DNA of 64,000 bases from Phenylobacterium zucineum HLK1. GTDB lineage: Bacteria > Pseudomonadota > Alphaproteobacteria > Caulobacterales > Caulobacteraceae. The DNA lies in assembly GCF_000017265.1 (NCBI RefSeq), contig NC_011144.1, positions 3,078,001 to 3,142,000 on the forward strand, read 5' to 3'. The translations under genes were made by a program, and so were the position numbers. Positions 9,453-18,757 of this stretch are shown here, in pieces. A model generated the notes under the pieces. It did no database searches. It was not told the DNA's origin and saw only the letters and a program-made list of their open reading frames with translations. Every line of letters begins with the position of its first letter. The first letter of the stretch is position 1.

Positions 9453-10528
9453 TCCATCGGCGCCGCGCGCGCGGCCTCCTCCAGTTGTTGCAGCACCTGC
9501 GGACGGTCGGCGTAGCGGGCTCGCGCCGTCGCCAGAGCGGCGTCGCGCCGCGCGTCCTCGCCCAGCACCGAATACGAGCGGACCAGCCGCACCCAGCCTT
9601 CGGGATCGTCGGGGTTTTCTTCCAGACGCGCGGCTAGGCCCTCGACCATGCCGCGGATCGCCTCGGCCTGCGGACCCACCGCCGCGGCGGCCGCGCCCCG
9701 GCCCTCGGCCTTGGCGATGGCGGCCTCGACGATCTCCCTCCGCGGCTCATCGGCCGGCACGTCGGCCAGCAGGGCGCGCAGCTCGGCGGCGCCCTCGGCG
9801 CGCTGGCCCGCCTCCACCTTGGCCTGGGCCAGGTAGAAGCGCGCCGCCGGATCGCCCGGCTCGCGGCGCAGCAGGTCCTCGAACACCGCCCGGGCGTCGG
9901 CCTCCACCTTGCCGCCGGCCTGGTAGACCAGGGCCTCGCCCAGGCTGCGCCGCAGGTCGGTGCGGTCCGGGGCCAGCTCGACGGCGCGGCGCAGCGCCCG
10001 CACGGCGGCCGGGACGTTGCCCGACTGACCCTCGGCGAGCGCCAGGAACCGGTAGCCCTCGGGATCCGCCGGCCGGGTCCTGATCACGTCGCGCAGCACG
10101 GCGGCGATCTCGGCGGCGCCGAGGGTCGAAAGGTCGGCGGCCTTCCACTCGGCCAGGCGCTGGGCGTAGGGGCGGTCGGGATAGCCCGGCGCCCCCAGCG
10201 CCAGATAGAGCCCGAGCGTCAGGGCGGGGACCGCCACGACCGCGGCCAGCACGCCGCCGCGCCCGCGCCCCTCGCCGGCCCAGGCGTCCTTCGGCGCATC
10301 GGCCGCGGCCAGCAGCCGACGGGCGGCCTCGGCGTGGGCGCTCTTGCGCTCGGCCTCGCCCATCAGGCCCCGGTCGGCCAGTTCGTCGATCTCGGAGAGC
10401 TGCCGGCGGTAGAGGACGGCGGCGGGATCGCCCGCGGCGTCCTCGGCCGCGGCGCCTCTGGCGCGCATCAGGATCAGGGCGGCGGCCGCCGCGGTCAGCA
10501 CGCCCGCGACCACCCAGAACAGGATCAT
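9449..10528 (-). CDS. ccmI: Cytochrome c maturation protein CcmI (CycH), TPR apocytochrome chaperone
   Basis: CcmI holds apocytochrome c for the CcmFH ligase. The 359-residue product begins with a membrane helix (about residues 1-22) and a basic cytoplasmic loop (YRRQLSEIDELADRGL region, typical of CcmI). A second helix follows (about residues 94-115), then a periplasmic domain of TPR-like helical repeats (about 150-355). It is the first gene of ccmI-E-F-H. The promoter should lie in the 60 bases between 10529 and 10588 or further up in the preceding gene, which is on the same strand. No ccmABCD or ccmG is in the window. Confidence 0.94.
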   Translation of the reverse strand: MILFWVVAGVLTAAAAALILMRARGAAAEDAAGDPAAVLYRRQLSEIDELADRGLMGEAERKSAHAEAARRLLAAADAPKDAWAGEGRGRGGVLAAVVAVPALTLGLYLALGAPGYPDRPYAQRLAEWKAADLSTLGAAEIAAVLRDVIRTRPADPEGYRFLALAEGQSGNVPAAVRALRRAVELAPDRTDLRRSLGEALVYQAGGKVEADARAVFEDLLRREPGDPAARFYLAQAKVEAGQRAEGAAELRALLADVPADEPRREIVEAAIAKAEGRGAAAAAVGPQAEAIRGMVEGLAARLEENPDDPEGWVRLVRSYSVLGEDARRDAALATARARYADRPQVLQQLEEAARAAPME

Positions 10529-10588
10529 GGCGGCGGCTTTAGCCGAAACCCCGCGCGGGCGCGAGTGCGTCTCTTCTACGCGTCTGTC

Positions 10589-11962
10589 CTACCCGTCGGC
10601 GGCGAAGGGCAGGTCCGGGTGGGTCGCGGCGGCCGTGCGGCGGCGGACGAGGTCGGCGGCCTTCTCGCCGCGCACCAGCAGCGAAAGGTCGGCGGCGACC
10701 TCCAGGAACGCCTCGGCGACGTGCTCGTCCTCGGCGTCGCCGGTCTTCAGAAGGTCGACGGCCTCGTCGACATAGGAATCCAGATGCTCGCCGACCGCCT
10801 CCAACATCTTCAGGCGGGCGGCCGAGAAGCCGCCGTAGTTGGCGCTGGAGCGGATCTCCTGGGTGAAGTGCAGGAGCGCCACGGCGCGGGCGGTGGTGCG
10901 CGGGTCGGGCGGCAGGGTCAGGCGCGGGATCGCCCGGCGGATGCGGCGCAGCCGGGCCGGCTCGGTCGGCAGGGCCAGCTTCACGTGCTTCTCGGCGTCG
11001 CGCAGGCGTCCTTCCACGACGCTGGCCAGCGAGGCCTTCTGCTTGGAGATCCGGTGCCCCCAGCCGTGGTCGCGCGACAGGTCGATGTAGGTCTCGAGCT
11101 CGGCGATCTGCAGGGTGATCACCTCGACCAGCTTGCCGGCCCGGCGCGCCGCCTCGGGCCCGCCGTCCAGGTCGAACTTGGCGATCGACTTCAGGGCGTT
11201 GTCGATGTCCTCCAGCAGCCGCTCGCCGAAGCCGGCCATCTCGGAATCGGCGAGATAGCGCTCGTTGGGCTTGTCCATCACCTCCGAGATGATGCGCAGC
11301 ACCATCCACGGATGAGCCATCTGGGCGGCCAGCATTTCGAAGAACCGCGGCCCGGCGTCCTCGGCGATGGCGACGGCGTCCTTGTAGGCGAGCCTGGCGG
11401 CGGCCGCGGAGCCTTCGCTGAACGAAGCCAGCCATTCAGGGATGCGGCGGCTGGCCCGGCGCACCACGGGCGCGAGATCCAGACAGGAGGCCAGCAGCTC
11501 GGCGCCGTTGGGCCGGGCCGCGTCGGCCAGTTCGGCGGCCTCGCGGAAGCCGGCGTGCTCGCGCGAGCGGACCGCGTAGGCGGCGATCCGGACGAGCTGG
11601 TCGAAGGACTCTTCCGAGCTCTCCTCGGGGTCGTAGGTCTCGAAGGTCTCGCGCGCCTCCTCCACCTCCTCGGGCGCGGTGGCGCGAAGGCCCCGCCACA
11701 GCAGGGCGAGGACGCGGGCGGGGAAGGTCAGGGCGCGTTCGTCGCGGCCGTCGCCCACGCACATGGGCGCGATCGGCTGCAGGACGGTGTTGCGCAGGCG
11801 CCGCTCGTCCACCTCGGACTCGACGAGACGCCGGACGCTGCCCAGGGCGGAGTCCTCGCTGGTCTCGGCGAGCGCCATCTGGAGATTGCCCACGACCTTG
11901 TCCGGCGCGGCTTCCACCAGCGTCCTGACGATCTCGATCTTGCGCTCCGACAGCGCGGCCAT
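10589..11962 (-). CDS. Conserved-looking helical protein of unknown function (457 aa)
   Basis: I do not recognise this 457-residue protein. It has no signal peptide or membrane segment, is rich in Glu, Ala and Arg, and reads as alpha-helical throughout, with HEAT-like Ala/Leu-rich helices (for example SVRRLVESEVDERRL and AAELADAARPNGAELL). It is a real gene because codon third positions are strongly G/C biased, the reading frame is long and the start has no competing frame. It lies 60 bases upstream of ccmI on the same strand. A tandem TTAAGGTT repeat at 12021-12045 lies 59-83 bases upstream of its start. A cytosolic scaffold or regulatory role is possible but unproven. Confidence 0.75.
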   Translation of the reverse strand: MAALSERKIEIVRTLVEAAPDKVVGNLQMALAETSEDSALGSVRRLVESEVDERRLRNTVLQPIAPMCVGDGRDERALTFPARVLALLWRGLRATAPEEVEEARETFETYDPEESSEESFDQLVRIAAYAVRSREHAGFREAAELADAARPNGAELLASCLDLAPVVRRASRRIPEWLASFSEGSAAAARLAYKDAVAIAEDAGPRFFEMLAAQMAHPWMVLRIISEVMDKPNERYLADSEMAGFGERLLEDIDNALKSIAKFDLDGGPEAARRAGKLVEVITLQIAELETYIDLSRDHGWGHRISKQKASLASVVEGRLRDAEKHVKLALPTEPARLRRIRRAIPRLTLPPDPRTTARAVALLHFTQEIRSSANYGGFSAARLKMLEAVGEHLDSYVDEAVDLLKTGDAEDEHVAEAFLEVAADLSLLVRGEKAADLVRRRTAAATHPDLPFAADG

Positions 11963-12020
11963 GGGTCCCCGGTCTCCGGCGGGGACACGGCCCCGCAGAC
12001 TGGAATGTCGCCGCCGGGGG

Positions 12021-12045
12021 TTAAGGTTTTCCCAAACTTAAGGTT
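12021..12045. promoter_or_regulatory. Tandem TTAAGGTT repeat upstream of the 10589-11962 gene
   Basis: TTAAGGTT occurs at 12021-12028 and again at 12038-12045, 17 bases apart, in the 113-base gap between the kinase stop (12076) and the start of the unknown gene (11962). On the minus strand it reads AACCTTAA twice. It is AT-rich in a very GC-rich setting, which fits a regulator site. The spacing between the TTAA cores is 13, not the 7 expected for CtrA. Confidence 0.45.
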
Positions 12046-12075
12046 GACGGGCTTCGCCTCCCGCGGGCGGGCGCG

Positions 12076-13419
12076 TCAGGCCGCGGCGCGGGGCAGCCGG
12101 ACAGAGAGCAGAAGGCCGCCGAGCGCGCTGTCGCCCAGCTCCAGCGAGCCGCCGTAGGCCCGCGCCAGCTCGTCGACGATCGACAGGCCGAGGCCCGAGC
12201 CGGGGGCGTTCTCGTCCAGGCGCGCGCCGCGACGGATCACCTCCTCGCGCCGGTCGGGAGGCAGGCCGGGGCCGTCGTCCTCGATGGTGAGCATCAGGCG
12301 CATCTCGTCCTCGGCGGCGGCGCGGACGCGGACCTTGCCGCGGCACCACTTGCCGGCGTTCTCCATGCCGTTGCCGGCGATCTCCAGCAGGTCCTGCCGC
12401 TCGCCAAGGAAGAACAGGTCCTCGGGCGCGTCCCAGTCGATGGTCACGCCCTTGTCGCGGAAGATCCGTTCCAGCGTGCGGGCGAGCTCGTCCAGCACCT
12501 CGGCGACGCTGGTGCGCTCGCCCTGGCCCTGGGTGCGGGCCGCGGCGCGGGCCCGGCGCAGGTGGTGGTCGACCTGCTGGCGCATCACCTCGGCCTGGCG
12601 GGCGACGACCTCGGCGAGTTGCCCCGGCTGCTGGCCGGCCTCGGTCATCATGACGCTGATCGGGGTCTTCAGGGCGTGCGCCAGGTTGCCGACGTGGGTG
12701 CGCTGGCGCTCCACGGTCTCCTGGTTGTGCTTCAGGAGCGCGTTCAGCTCCTCGGCCAGGGGCGCGAGCTCGGTGGGATAGCCGCCCTGCACCCGCTCGG
12801 CCTTGCCGCGGCGCACGTCGCCCACCTCGCGCTGCAGGCGGAAAACGGGGCGCAGGCCCACCTGCACCTGGATGACCACCGCCCCCACCAGCCCGGCGCT
12901 CAGCAGGCCGAAGGCCAGGGCCGTGGCGGCGATGAAGTTGCGCACGTCGCGGTCGATCGGCTCGCGGTCCTCGGCGGCCACGAAGATCACCGGCGCCTCG
13001 CGCCCGTACAGCAGCGTCCAGCGGGCGAGGCCCCGTACGCGCTCGCCGGGTTGGGGGCCCATGACGTCGAAGGCCACGGGACGGGAGGGGTCGGCCCGCA
13101 GGCGCTCCACCAGGTCCGGCGGGGTGCGCAGCTCGGAATCCCAGATGGAGCGGGAGGGCTGGATCAGCCGCACGCCGCCGGCGTCGGTGGGCTCCAGGAT
13201 CGCCCAGTAGCGGCCAGAGAACGGCCGCAGCGCCCGCTGGTCGGTCAGCGCGGGGGCCACCACCTCGCCGTTCTCGACGGTGGAGCCCGAGATCATGTTG
13301 TCGACGAGGTCGGAGAGGTTCTGGTCGAACCGGCGCAGGGCGGCCTGCTGGAACAGCAGCGCCAGCACCACGGCCACGATCACCAGGGCCGCGAAGCTCC
13401 AGCCGACCGCCAGCAGCAC
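12076..13419 (-). CDS. Membrane sensor histidine kinase (PhoQ/FeuQ-like arrangement)
   Basis: Inner-membrane kinase of at least 447 residues. It has a first membrane helix at about residues 4-25, a periplasmic domain (about 26-160), a second helix (about 163-187), a HAMP region, and the phospho-acceptor H248 in NLAHALKTPISV. An ATPase domain follows (NGMENAGKW, DDGPGLPP, GSGLGLSIV). The annotated start is a GTG at 13419. The same frame stays open upstream to near 13487 with plausible residues (LRRPSLARRL) but contains no ATG, so the true start could be further upstream at a rare codon. It is the third gene of the PepSY-regulator-kinase operon. NLAHALKTP kinases are typical partners of PhoP/FeuP-type regulators. 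Confidence 0.92.
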   Translation of the reverse strand: MLLAVGWSFAALVIVAVVLALLFQQAALRRFDQNLSDLVDNMISGSTVENGEVVAPALTDQRALRPFSGRYWAILEPTDAGGVRLIQPSRSIWDSELRTPPDLVERLRADPSRPVAFDVMGPQPGERVRGLARWTLLYGREAPVIFVAAEDREPIDRDVRNFIAATALAFGLLSAGLVGAVVIQVQVGLRPVFRLQREVGDVRRGKAERVQGGYPTELAPLAEELNALLKHNQETVERQRTHVGNLAHALKTPISVMMTEAGQQPGQLAEVVARQAEVMRQQVDHHLRRARAAARTQGQGERTSVAEVLDELARTLERIFRDKGVTIDWDAPEDLFFLGERQDLLEIAGNGMENAGKWCRGKVRVRAAAEDEMRLMLTIEDDGPGLPPDRREEVIRRGARLDENAPGSGLGLSIVDELARAYGGSLELGDSALGGLLLSVRLPRAAA

Positions 13420-13486
13420 CAGCCGCCGCGCCAGCGAGGGCCGGCGCAGGGCCTCGGGGGCCAGGGTCCGGAAGGCGCGCTGGAGG

Positions 13487-14179
13487 CTAGGTCCCCGCAG
13501 TCTCCGCCCCCATTTCGTCCTCCGGACAGATCAGCCGGTAGCCCAGACCGCGGACGGTCTCGATCCGGTCGGCGCCGATCTTCTTCCGCACCCGGCCGAT
13601 GAAGACCTCGATGGTGTTGGAATCGCGGTCGAAATCCTGGTCGTACAGGTGCTCCACCAGCTCGGTGCGGCTGATCACCCGGCCCTGGTGCATCATCAGG
13701 TAGTGCAGCAGGCGGTATTCCAGCGACGTCAGGCGGAGCGGCTCGCCGTTGACGCTGGCGCGCGCCGCCCGCGGGTCCAGCCGCAGGCCGCCGCACGACA
13801 GGTTGGGCGTCGCGTGGCCGGCCGAGCGGCGCAGCAGGGCGCGCAGGCGGGCCAGCAGCTCCTCGGTGTGGAACGGCTTGGTCAGGTAGTCGTCGGCCCC
13901 GGCGTCGAAGCCAGCCACCTTCTCGCTCCAGGCGCCGCGCGCCGTCAGGATCAGCACCGGCGTGGCCATGTTCTCGCGCCGCCAGCGCTCCAGCACCGAC
14001 ACGCCGTCCACCTTGGGCAGGCCGAGGTCGAGGATGATGGCGTCGTAGGGCTCGGTCTCGCCCAGGAACTGGGCCTCCTCGCCGTCCGGGGCGTGGTCGA
14101 CCGCATAGCCGGCGTCGGTCAGCGCCAGCTTCAGCTGCCGCGACAGGTCCGGATCGTCTTCAACAAGCAGGATGCGCAC
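13487..14179 (-). CDS. OmpR-family response regulator (PhoP/FeuP-like)
   Basis: A 230-residue regulator. The receiver domain has D8/D9, phospho-acceptor D51 (IILDLGLPKVDG) and the TKPFHTEEL lysine region, followed by a winged-helix domain ending RGLGYRL. It lies between a small PepSY protein gene (14216-14545) and its kinase (12076-13419), all on the minus strand. The promoter of this operon contains a GTTCAG tandem repeat with an 11-base period, which is the arrangement bound by PhoP-type dimers, so autoregulation is likely. Target genes are unknown. Confidence 0.95.
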   Translation of the reverse strand: MRILLVEDDPDLSRQLKLALTDAGYAVDHAPDGEEAQFLGETEPYDAIILDLGLPKVDGVSVLERWRRENMATPVLILTARGAWSEKVAGFDAGADDYLTKPFHTEELLARLRALLRRSAGHATPNLSCGGLRLDPRAARASVNGEPLRLTSLEYRLLHYLMMHQGRVISRTELVEHLYDQDFDRDSNTIEVFIGRVRKKIGADRIETVRGLGYRLICPEDEMGAETAGT

Positions 14180-14215
14180 GTCCCGCGTCCTTCCGTTCTA
14201 GAGTTCCCGTCCGCC

Positions 14216-14545
14216 TCAGCCGCCCTGCCGGCGCATGACCTGCCCCGACTCGGCGTCGACCACGAACACCACGACCCGCCCGTTATCGAGCTGCCACTGG
14301 ACGTAGTAGGCGGGCCGGCCGCCCGCCTCGCCCATGGTGGTGTTCAGGTGGCGGCCCGGCGTGCGGGCGCCGATCGAGGCGAGAACGCGCGACAGCGGCA
14401 CCTGGCGTCCCGAGCGCACGCCCTCGCGCGCCTGGTCCTGGTCGCCCCGCCCGGCGCCGAGCGCAGGTCGGCCTTCCTGGGCGACCGCTGCGGCCGGGGC
14501 CGCGGCGCCCGCCAGCAGGACGGCTATGGCGAAGAGGCGTTTCAT
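14216..14545 (-). CDS. Small periplasmic PepSY-domain protein
   Basis: A 109-residue protein with a clear signal peptide (MKRLFAIAVLLAGAAAPAAA, cleavage near residue 20-23) and a C-terminal PepSY-like fold. The sequence pattern is GRHLNTTMGEAGGRPAYYVQ followed by VVVFVVDAESGQVM, close to the PepSY consensus in which a strand pair ends in D-x-x-TG-x-V. PepSY proteins commonly sit beside two-component systems and are thought to be inhibitors or sensory accessories. Here it is the first gene of an operon with a regulator and kinase, 36 bases upstream of the regulator. Modulation of the kinase is an inference from this context. Confidence 0.85.
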   Translation of the reverse strand: MKRLFAIAVLLAGAAAPAAAVAQEGRPALGAGRGDQDQAREGVRSGRQVPLSRVLASIGARTPGRHLNTTMGEAGGRPAYYVQWQLDNGRVVVFVVDAESGQVMRRQGG

Positions 14546-14554
14546 GGGGTCCCG

Positions 14555-14586
14555 TTTATCCGTCGGGGACTGAACCCCGCCTGAAC
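14555..14586 (-). promoter_or_regulatory. PhoP-like tandem repeat and -10 element ahead of the PepSY-regulator-kinase operon
   Basis: On the minus strand GTTCAG (14586-14581), a 5-base spacer GCGGG, then GTTCAG again (14575-14570). The 11-base period puts both half-sites on one face of the helix. Nine bases further is GATAAA (14560-14555), a plausible -10, with the ATG at 14545. No -35 is evident, as expected for an activator-dependent class II promoter. Binding by the operon's own regulator is inferred. Confidence 0.6.
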
Positions 14587-14608
14587 GCTGATCTTAGACT
14601 AGGTTGGT

Positions 14609-15565
14609 TTAGCCGCGTCGTCGCGGCGTATAGGGCCGCGACTTGCGCATGTCTTCGGCCAGCATCTCCAGCGCGGGATCGGGGGCGTCCGGCAGGGCGA
14701 CCACCAGCCGGGCGAACAGGTCGCCCCGGCGGCCCTGCGCGTCCGTCAGGCCCTTGCCCTTCAGCCGCAGCTTCGCCCCGGTGTTCGAGCCCTTGGGGAT
14801 GGTCAGCGTGACGGGACCGTCCGGCGTCGGCGCCTCGACCTTGCCGCCCAGCACCGCGTCGTAGAGCGTCACCGGCAGGTCCATGACCAGCACCTCGCCC
14901 TCGCGGCGGAAGACCGGATGCGGCTGGATCGTGAGCTCGATGAAGGCGTCGCCCGGTCCCGAGCGGCCCGGAGCGCCCTGGCCGCGCAGGCGCAGGGTCT
15001 GGCCCTCCTGGGCGCCCTTGGGGATGGTGACGTCGACGGTGCGCCCGTCCGAGAACGCGATCCGGCGCTTGCCGCCCCGGATGGCGTCGATCAGGTCGAT
15101 CTCCAGCTTGGCGCGCACGTCGGCGCCGCGCTGGGAGAAGCCGCCGAAGCCGCCGCCGGCCCCGCCGCCGCGGCCGCCCCGGCCGCCGCCGCCGAACATC
15201 TCGCCCAGGATGTCGCCCAGGTCGACGCCCTCGAAGGTCTCGGACCGGTAGCCGCCGCCGCGCCCGCCGAAGCCGCCGCCCGGCGGTGGACCCCATGGCC
15301 CGCCCGCGCCGCCGGCCCCGCCGAATCCGCGGAAGGTCTCACGGCCCTCGGCGTCGATCTCGCCGGCGTCGAACTTCTTGCGCTTCTCGGGATCGCCGAT
15401 GATGTCGAAGGCCGCGCTGACGCGCTTGAAGCGCTCCTCGGCCTCCTTGTTCCCGGGATTGGTGTCGGGATGGTTCGCCTTGGCGAGCTTCCGGAACGCC
15501 TTCCGGATCTCGTCCGCCGTGGCCGCCCGTGAGACGCCCAGCTCCTGATAGGGGTCGCGCGCCAA
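14609..15565 (-). CDS. CbpA-like J-domain protein (type II DnaJ, no zinc finger)
   Basis: Cytosolic DnaK co-chaperone. The 318-residue product has an N-terminal J domain (about residues 4-70, with HPD in KANHPDTNP at about residue 37-39). A very long Gly/Phe-rich linker follows (about residues 78-150, GGAGGAGG and GGFGGRGG runs), then two beta-sandwich substrate-binding domains (about 155-310). The Cys-rich zinc-binding region of DnaJ is absent, so it is of the CbpA/DnaJ2 type. The apparent start is TTG at 15565, preceded by AGAGG; no ATG lies in frame before the conserved DPYQELGV. It is divergent from the DUF805 gene. Confidence 0.92.
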   Translation of the reverse strand: MARDPYQELGVSRAATADEIRKAFRKLAKANHPDTNPGNKEAEERFKRVSAAFDIIGDPEKRKKFDAGEIDAEGRETFRGFGGAGGAGGPWGPPPGGGFGGRGGGYRSETFEGVDLGDILGEMFGGGGRGGRGGGAGGGFGGFSQRGADVRAKLEIDLIDAIRGGKRRIAFSDGRTVDVTIPKGAQEGQTLRLRGQGAPGRSGPGDAFIELTIQPHPVFRREGEVLVMDLPVTLYDAVLGGKVEAPTPDGPVTLTIPKGSNTGAKLRLKGKGLTDAQGRRGDLFARLVVALPDAPDPALEMLAEDMRKSRPYTPRRRG

Positions 15566-15717
15566 ACTCTAAGAACCTCTGCGAATGACCATCTGCCGAG
15601 TGCGACTTCTAGATTGGACGCACGGCTCCGTCACGCAAGCCTGCATGTGATAAAAATGCAACAGCCTTGCCGGATGGCCCGCAGCACTCGATGTTCCGCC
15701 CGAGCCGGAGGGATTGG

Positions 15718-16146
15718 ATGGCGTCGCCGCAGGGCCTGAAGTCTTTATTCTCATTCCGCGGACGGGCGAGCCGCCGCGAGTTCTGGAAGGTGCTGGCCGC
15801 CACCATCGTGCTGGGATGGGGCCTGTCGCTGGTGGCGGCGGCGCCCGGCGCCCAGGTCGTCGCCATCCCGTTCAGCTTCGCCGTCAACCTCGCCCAGTGG
15901 GCGGTCATCGCCCGGCGGCTGCATGATCTCGGCCGATCCGGCTGGTGGCAGATCCCGGCGACCGCGCTGGGCGTCGCCGGCGCCGTGCGGATGATGACCA
16001 TGGGACCTTCGGGCATCGAGGCCGATCCGGGCCTCGCCACCGCCATGATGGGCGCCATGGCGCTCTACTTCGCCTTCATCGTGGTGGTGGGCGCGACGCG
16101 CGGTTCGGACCAGCCCAACCGCTGGGGCCCGCCGCCGGCCGCCTGA
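15718..16146 (+). CDS. DUF805 family inner-membrane protein
   Basis: A 142-residue membrane protein with the DUF805 signature LFSFRGRASRREFW near the N-terminus, then about four hydrophobic segments and the family motif RRLHDLGRSGWWQIP in the loop. Function is unknown for the family. I chose the ATG at 15718 because a good ribosome site (GGAGGG at 15707-15712) precedes it and because family members start just before LFSFRGR. An in-frame ATG at 15667 would add 17 residues without support. Its stop touches the convergent YcgN-type gene. Confidence 0.88.
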   Translation: MASPQGLKSLFSFRGRASRREFWKVLAATIVLGWGLSLVAAAPGAQVVAIPFSFAVNLAQWAVIARRLHDLGRSGWWQIPATALGVAGAVRMMTMGPSGIEADPGLATAMMGAMALYFAFIVVVGATRGSDQPNRWGPPPAA

Positions 16147-16620
16147 TCAGTCGTCGCCGCGCTCGATGACGAGGTCCCAGGCGGCGAAGTCGAGGGCGTC
16201 CTCGAGATCGGCCAGCGCCGCCTCGCTGATCGTCTGGCCGCGGACCGAGATCCCGGCGCGGTGGACGCTCTCGGGATCGCCGCTGATCAGCGGATGCCAG
16301 TCGGCCAGGTCCCGCCCCTCGTGCAGGCGGCGGTAGGCGCAGCTCTTCGGCATCCACTCCAGCGCCTCGATGTTGTGCGGCGTCAGCTTGATGCAGTCGG
16401 GCACATGGGCCTTGCGGTTGGCGTAGTCGCTGCAGCGGCAGACGTCCGGGTCGAACAGCTTGCAGTGGACCCGCGTCGGGATCACCTCGCCGGTCTCCTC
16501 GTCCTCGAAGCGCACCAGGCAGCAGAGCCCGCAGCCGTCGCACAGGCTCTCCCACTCGGCGACGGTCATCTGCTCGAGGGTCTTTCGGCGCCAGAACGGG
16601 TCACGCGGCATCGCGCCCAT
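16147..16620 (-). CDS. YcgN/UPF0260-type cysteine cluster protein
   Basis: A 157-residue cytosolic protein with the YcgN family start ([28 protein letters not shown]) and clustered cysteines: [19 protein letters not shown] and a later CIKL and CAYR. The pattern suggests a metal or Fe-S site (the family is often listed with CxxCxxCC proteins), but no reaction is established. Two starts are possible, ATG at 16620 or 16611 (MPRDPFW); the first has a weak GAGG upstream. It is convergent with the DUF805 gene and divergent from the ABC-F gene. Confidence 0.9.
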   Translation of the reverse strand: MGAMPRDPFWRRKTLEQMTVAEWESLCDGCGLCCLVRFEDEETGEVIPTRVHCKLFDPDVCRCSDYANRKAHVPDCIKLTPHNIEALEWMPKSCAYRRLHEGRDLADWHPLISGDPESVHRAGISVRGQTISEAALADLEDALDFAAWDLVIERGDD

Positions 16621-16692
16621 GTAGGCCGCCTCGGCCGCGGACAGAAGAGCGACCTTTCGCCTGCGGCGGGGAACCTCTATCTCCGGCGGCCC

Positions 16693-18507
16693 ATGAGAGC
16701 CCCCGCGAGAGCCCCCGCGCCCATCCTCGCCCTGAAGGACGTCCGCCTGGCCGACGGGCCGCGGATGCTGTTCGACGGGGTCGACCTCGGCCTCGAGCCG
16801 CGCGTGCGGGCCTGCCTCGTCGGCCGCAACGGCGCGGGCAAGTCCACGCTGCTGCGGATCATCGCCGGCCAGATCGAGGCCGACGACGGCGAGCGGGTGA
16901 TCAGCCCCGGCGTGCGGGTGTCGCTCGTGCCCCAGGAGCCCGAGATCGCCGGCGGAACCCTGCTGGACTATGCGACGGGCGGCGGCGCGCCGGCCCACCG
17001 CGCCGAGGCCGAGCTGATGGCCTTCGGCCTCGATCCCGCGAAGGCGGCGCAGGGCCTCTCGGGCGGCGAGACCCGGCGCGCGGCCCTGGCCCGCGCCTTC
17101 GCCGAGAATCCCGACGTCCTGCTGCTGGACGAGCCCACCAACCACCTCGACATCCTGGCCATCGAGACGCTGGAGCAGGCGATCGCCGCCAGCCGCGCCG
17201 CGGCCCTGATCGTCAGCCACGACCGCGCCTTCCTGGAGCGGGTGACCCAGCGCTGCTTCTGGCTGGAGCACCGCCAGGTCCGCCGCCTGGACCGCGGCTT
17301 CGCCGAGTTCGACGCCTGGGTCGAGAAGATCGAGGCGCAGGAGGCCGAGGAGGCCCGCCGGCTCGACAAGGCGATCGAGCGCGAGCAGCACTGGCTGGCC
17401 CGCGGCGTCACCGCCCGCCGGGCGCGGAACGAGGGCCGCCGCCGCCGCCTGATCGCCATGCGGCAGGCCAAGTCCGAGCGGCTGAAGGAGGCGCGCGGGT
17501 CCCTGAACATGGGCCTCGCCAGCTCGGGGACCTCGGGCCAGCGGGTCGTCGAGGCCAAGGGCCTTTCAAAGGCGTTCGGCGAGCGGGTGATCCTGAAGAC
17601 GTTCTCCACCCGCATCCTGCGCGGCGACCGGGTGGCGATCGTCGGGCCCAACGGCGCGGGCAAGACCACGCTGGTGAAGCTGCTGCTGGGCGAGCTCGCG
17701 CCCGACGCCGGCGAGGTGAAGCTCGGGACGAACCTGGCGGTCAGCTACATCGACCAGGCGCGCGGGGCGCTGAAGGAGGACATGACCGTCCGCGACGTGC
17801 TCACCGAGGGCGGCGGCGACCAGGTGATGGTGCGCGGGGCCCCCAAGCACGTGAACGCCTACGCCAAGGACTTCCTATTCACCGACGCCCAGCTGCGCCA
17901 GCCGGTGAAGAGCCTCTCCGGCGGCGAGCGCAACCGCCTCCTGCTGGCGCGGGCCCTGGCGAGCCCGGCGAACGTGATGGTGCTGGACGAGCCGACCAAC
18001 GACCTCGACATGGACACCCTCGACCTGCTCGAGGACCTGCTGGCCGACTACGACGGCACCCTGATCCTGGTCAGCCACGACCGCGACTTCATCGACCGGC
18101 TGGCCACCTCCACCATCGGCCTGGACGGGACCGGGCGGGCGGTCGAGACGCCGGGCGGCTGGCAGGACTTCCTTTCCCAGAACCCGGGCTTCTTCGGCCG
18201 GGTGGAGCCGAAGCCCGAGCCGGCGAAGGCCGCGCCCGCGCCGCCGCGCGCGGCGGCCGCACCCGCCAAGCTGTCCTACAAGGAGCAGCGCCGGCTGGCC
18301 GAGCTGGACGCGCTGATCCACGACCTGCCGGGCAAGATCGCGACGCTGGAGACGGCGCTCGCAGATCCCGAGCTCTATGCCCGCGATCCGGCCGGTTTCG
18401 AGCGGTTCAGCCGCGCGCTGGAGGCGGCCCAGGCCCAGCTCGCCGCGGCCGAGGAGGAGTGGCTGGCCCTGGAGGAGCGTCGCGAGGCGCTGGAGGCGGG
18501 CCGGTAG
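16693..18507 (+). CDS. uup: ABC-F family ATPase (Uup-like)
   Basis: Soluble tandem ABC ATPase of the ABC-F class, which acts on ribosomes or nucleic acids rather than in transport. The 604-residue product has a first Walker A (GRNGAGKST, about residue 41), signature LSGGE and Walker B with [11 protein letters not shown], then the linker helix pair. The second Walker A (GPNGAGKTT), LSGGER and [11 protein letters not shown] follow. A C-terminal extension (about residues 500-604) rich in Ala/Pro ends in a coiled coil ([11 protein letters not shown] to ALEERREAL), which matches Uup and its DNA/ribosome-binding tail. I chose the ATG at 16693, since upstream codons in frame are antisense to the ycgN-type gene. 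Confidence 0.92.
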   Translation: MRAPARAPAPILALKDVRLADGPRMLFDGVDLGLEPRVRACLVGRNGAGKSTLLRIIAGQIEADDGERVISPGVRVSLVPQEPEIAGGTLLDYATGGGAPAHRAEAELMAFGLDPAKAAQGLSGGETRRAALARAFAENPDVLLLDEPTNHLDILAIETLEQAIAASRAAALIVSHDRAFLERVTQRCFWLEHRQVRRLDRGFAEFDAWVEKIEAQEAEEARRLDKAIEREQHWLARGVTARRARNEGRRRRLIAMRQAKSERLKEARGSLNMGLASSGTSGQRVVEAKGLSKAFGERVILKTFSTRILRGDRVAIVGPNGAGKTTLVKLLLGELAPDAGEVKLGTNLAVSYIDQARGALKEDMTVRDVLTEGGGDQVMVRGAPKHVNAYAKDFLFTDAQLRQPVKSLSGGERNRLLLARALASPANVMVLDEPTNDLDMDTLDLLEDLLADYDGTLILVSHDRDFIDRLATSTIGLDGTGRAVETPGGWQDFLSQNPGFFGRVEPKPEPAKAAPAPPRAAAAPAKLSYKEQRRLAELDALIHDLPGKIATLETALADPELYARDPAGFERFSRALEAAQAQLAAAEEEWLALEERREALEAGR

Positions 18508-18757
18508 CGCTTTCCTGTGGATAAGCCCAGGCGCTTGAATCCACGCGCGAAACGGTCGCCCGTCCCGCGGTTGTTAACAGTTTCTTCACGGATTCTTGAC
18601 GCCCGGCGCACATGGAGGCGCTTTCGGGCGCTTGCCTCATAGCGGGTTCGGGCGCACCGTCAAGTCGCCGAAAGGAACTGCGGCGCAGGCGGACGGAGAA
18701 GCTGGCGACAGCGGACCCCGAAACCAAGCGAGCGGAGTGTCCAGCGGACGCAACGAA

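Noticed and set aside
12021..12041. CtrA box at TTAA...TTAA
   Set aside because: The spacing between TTAA elements is 13, not 7, so I call it only a tandem repeat.
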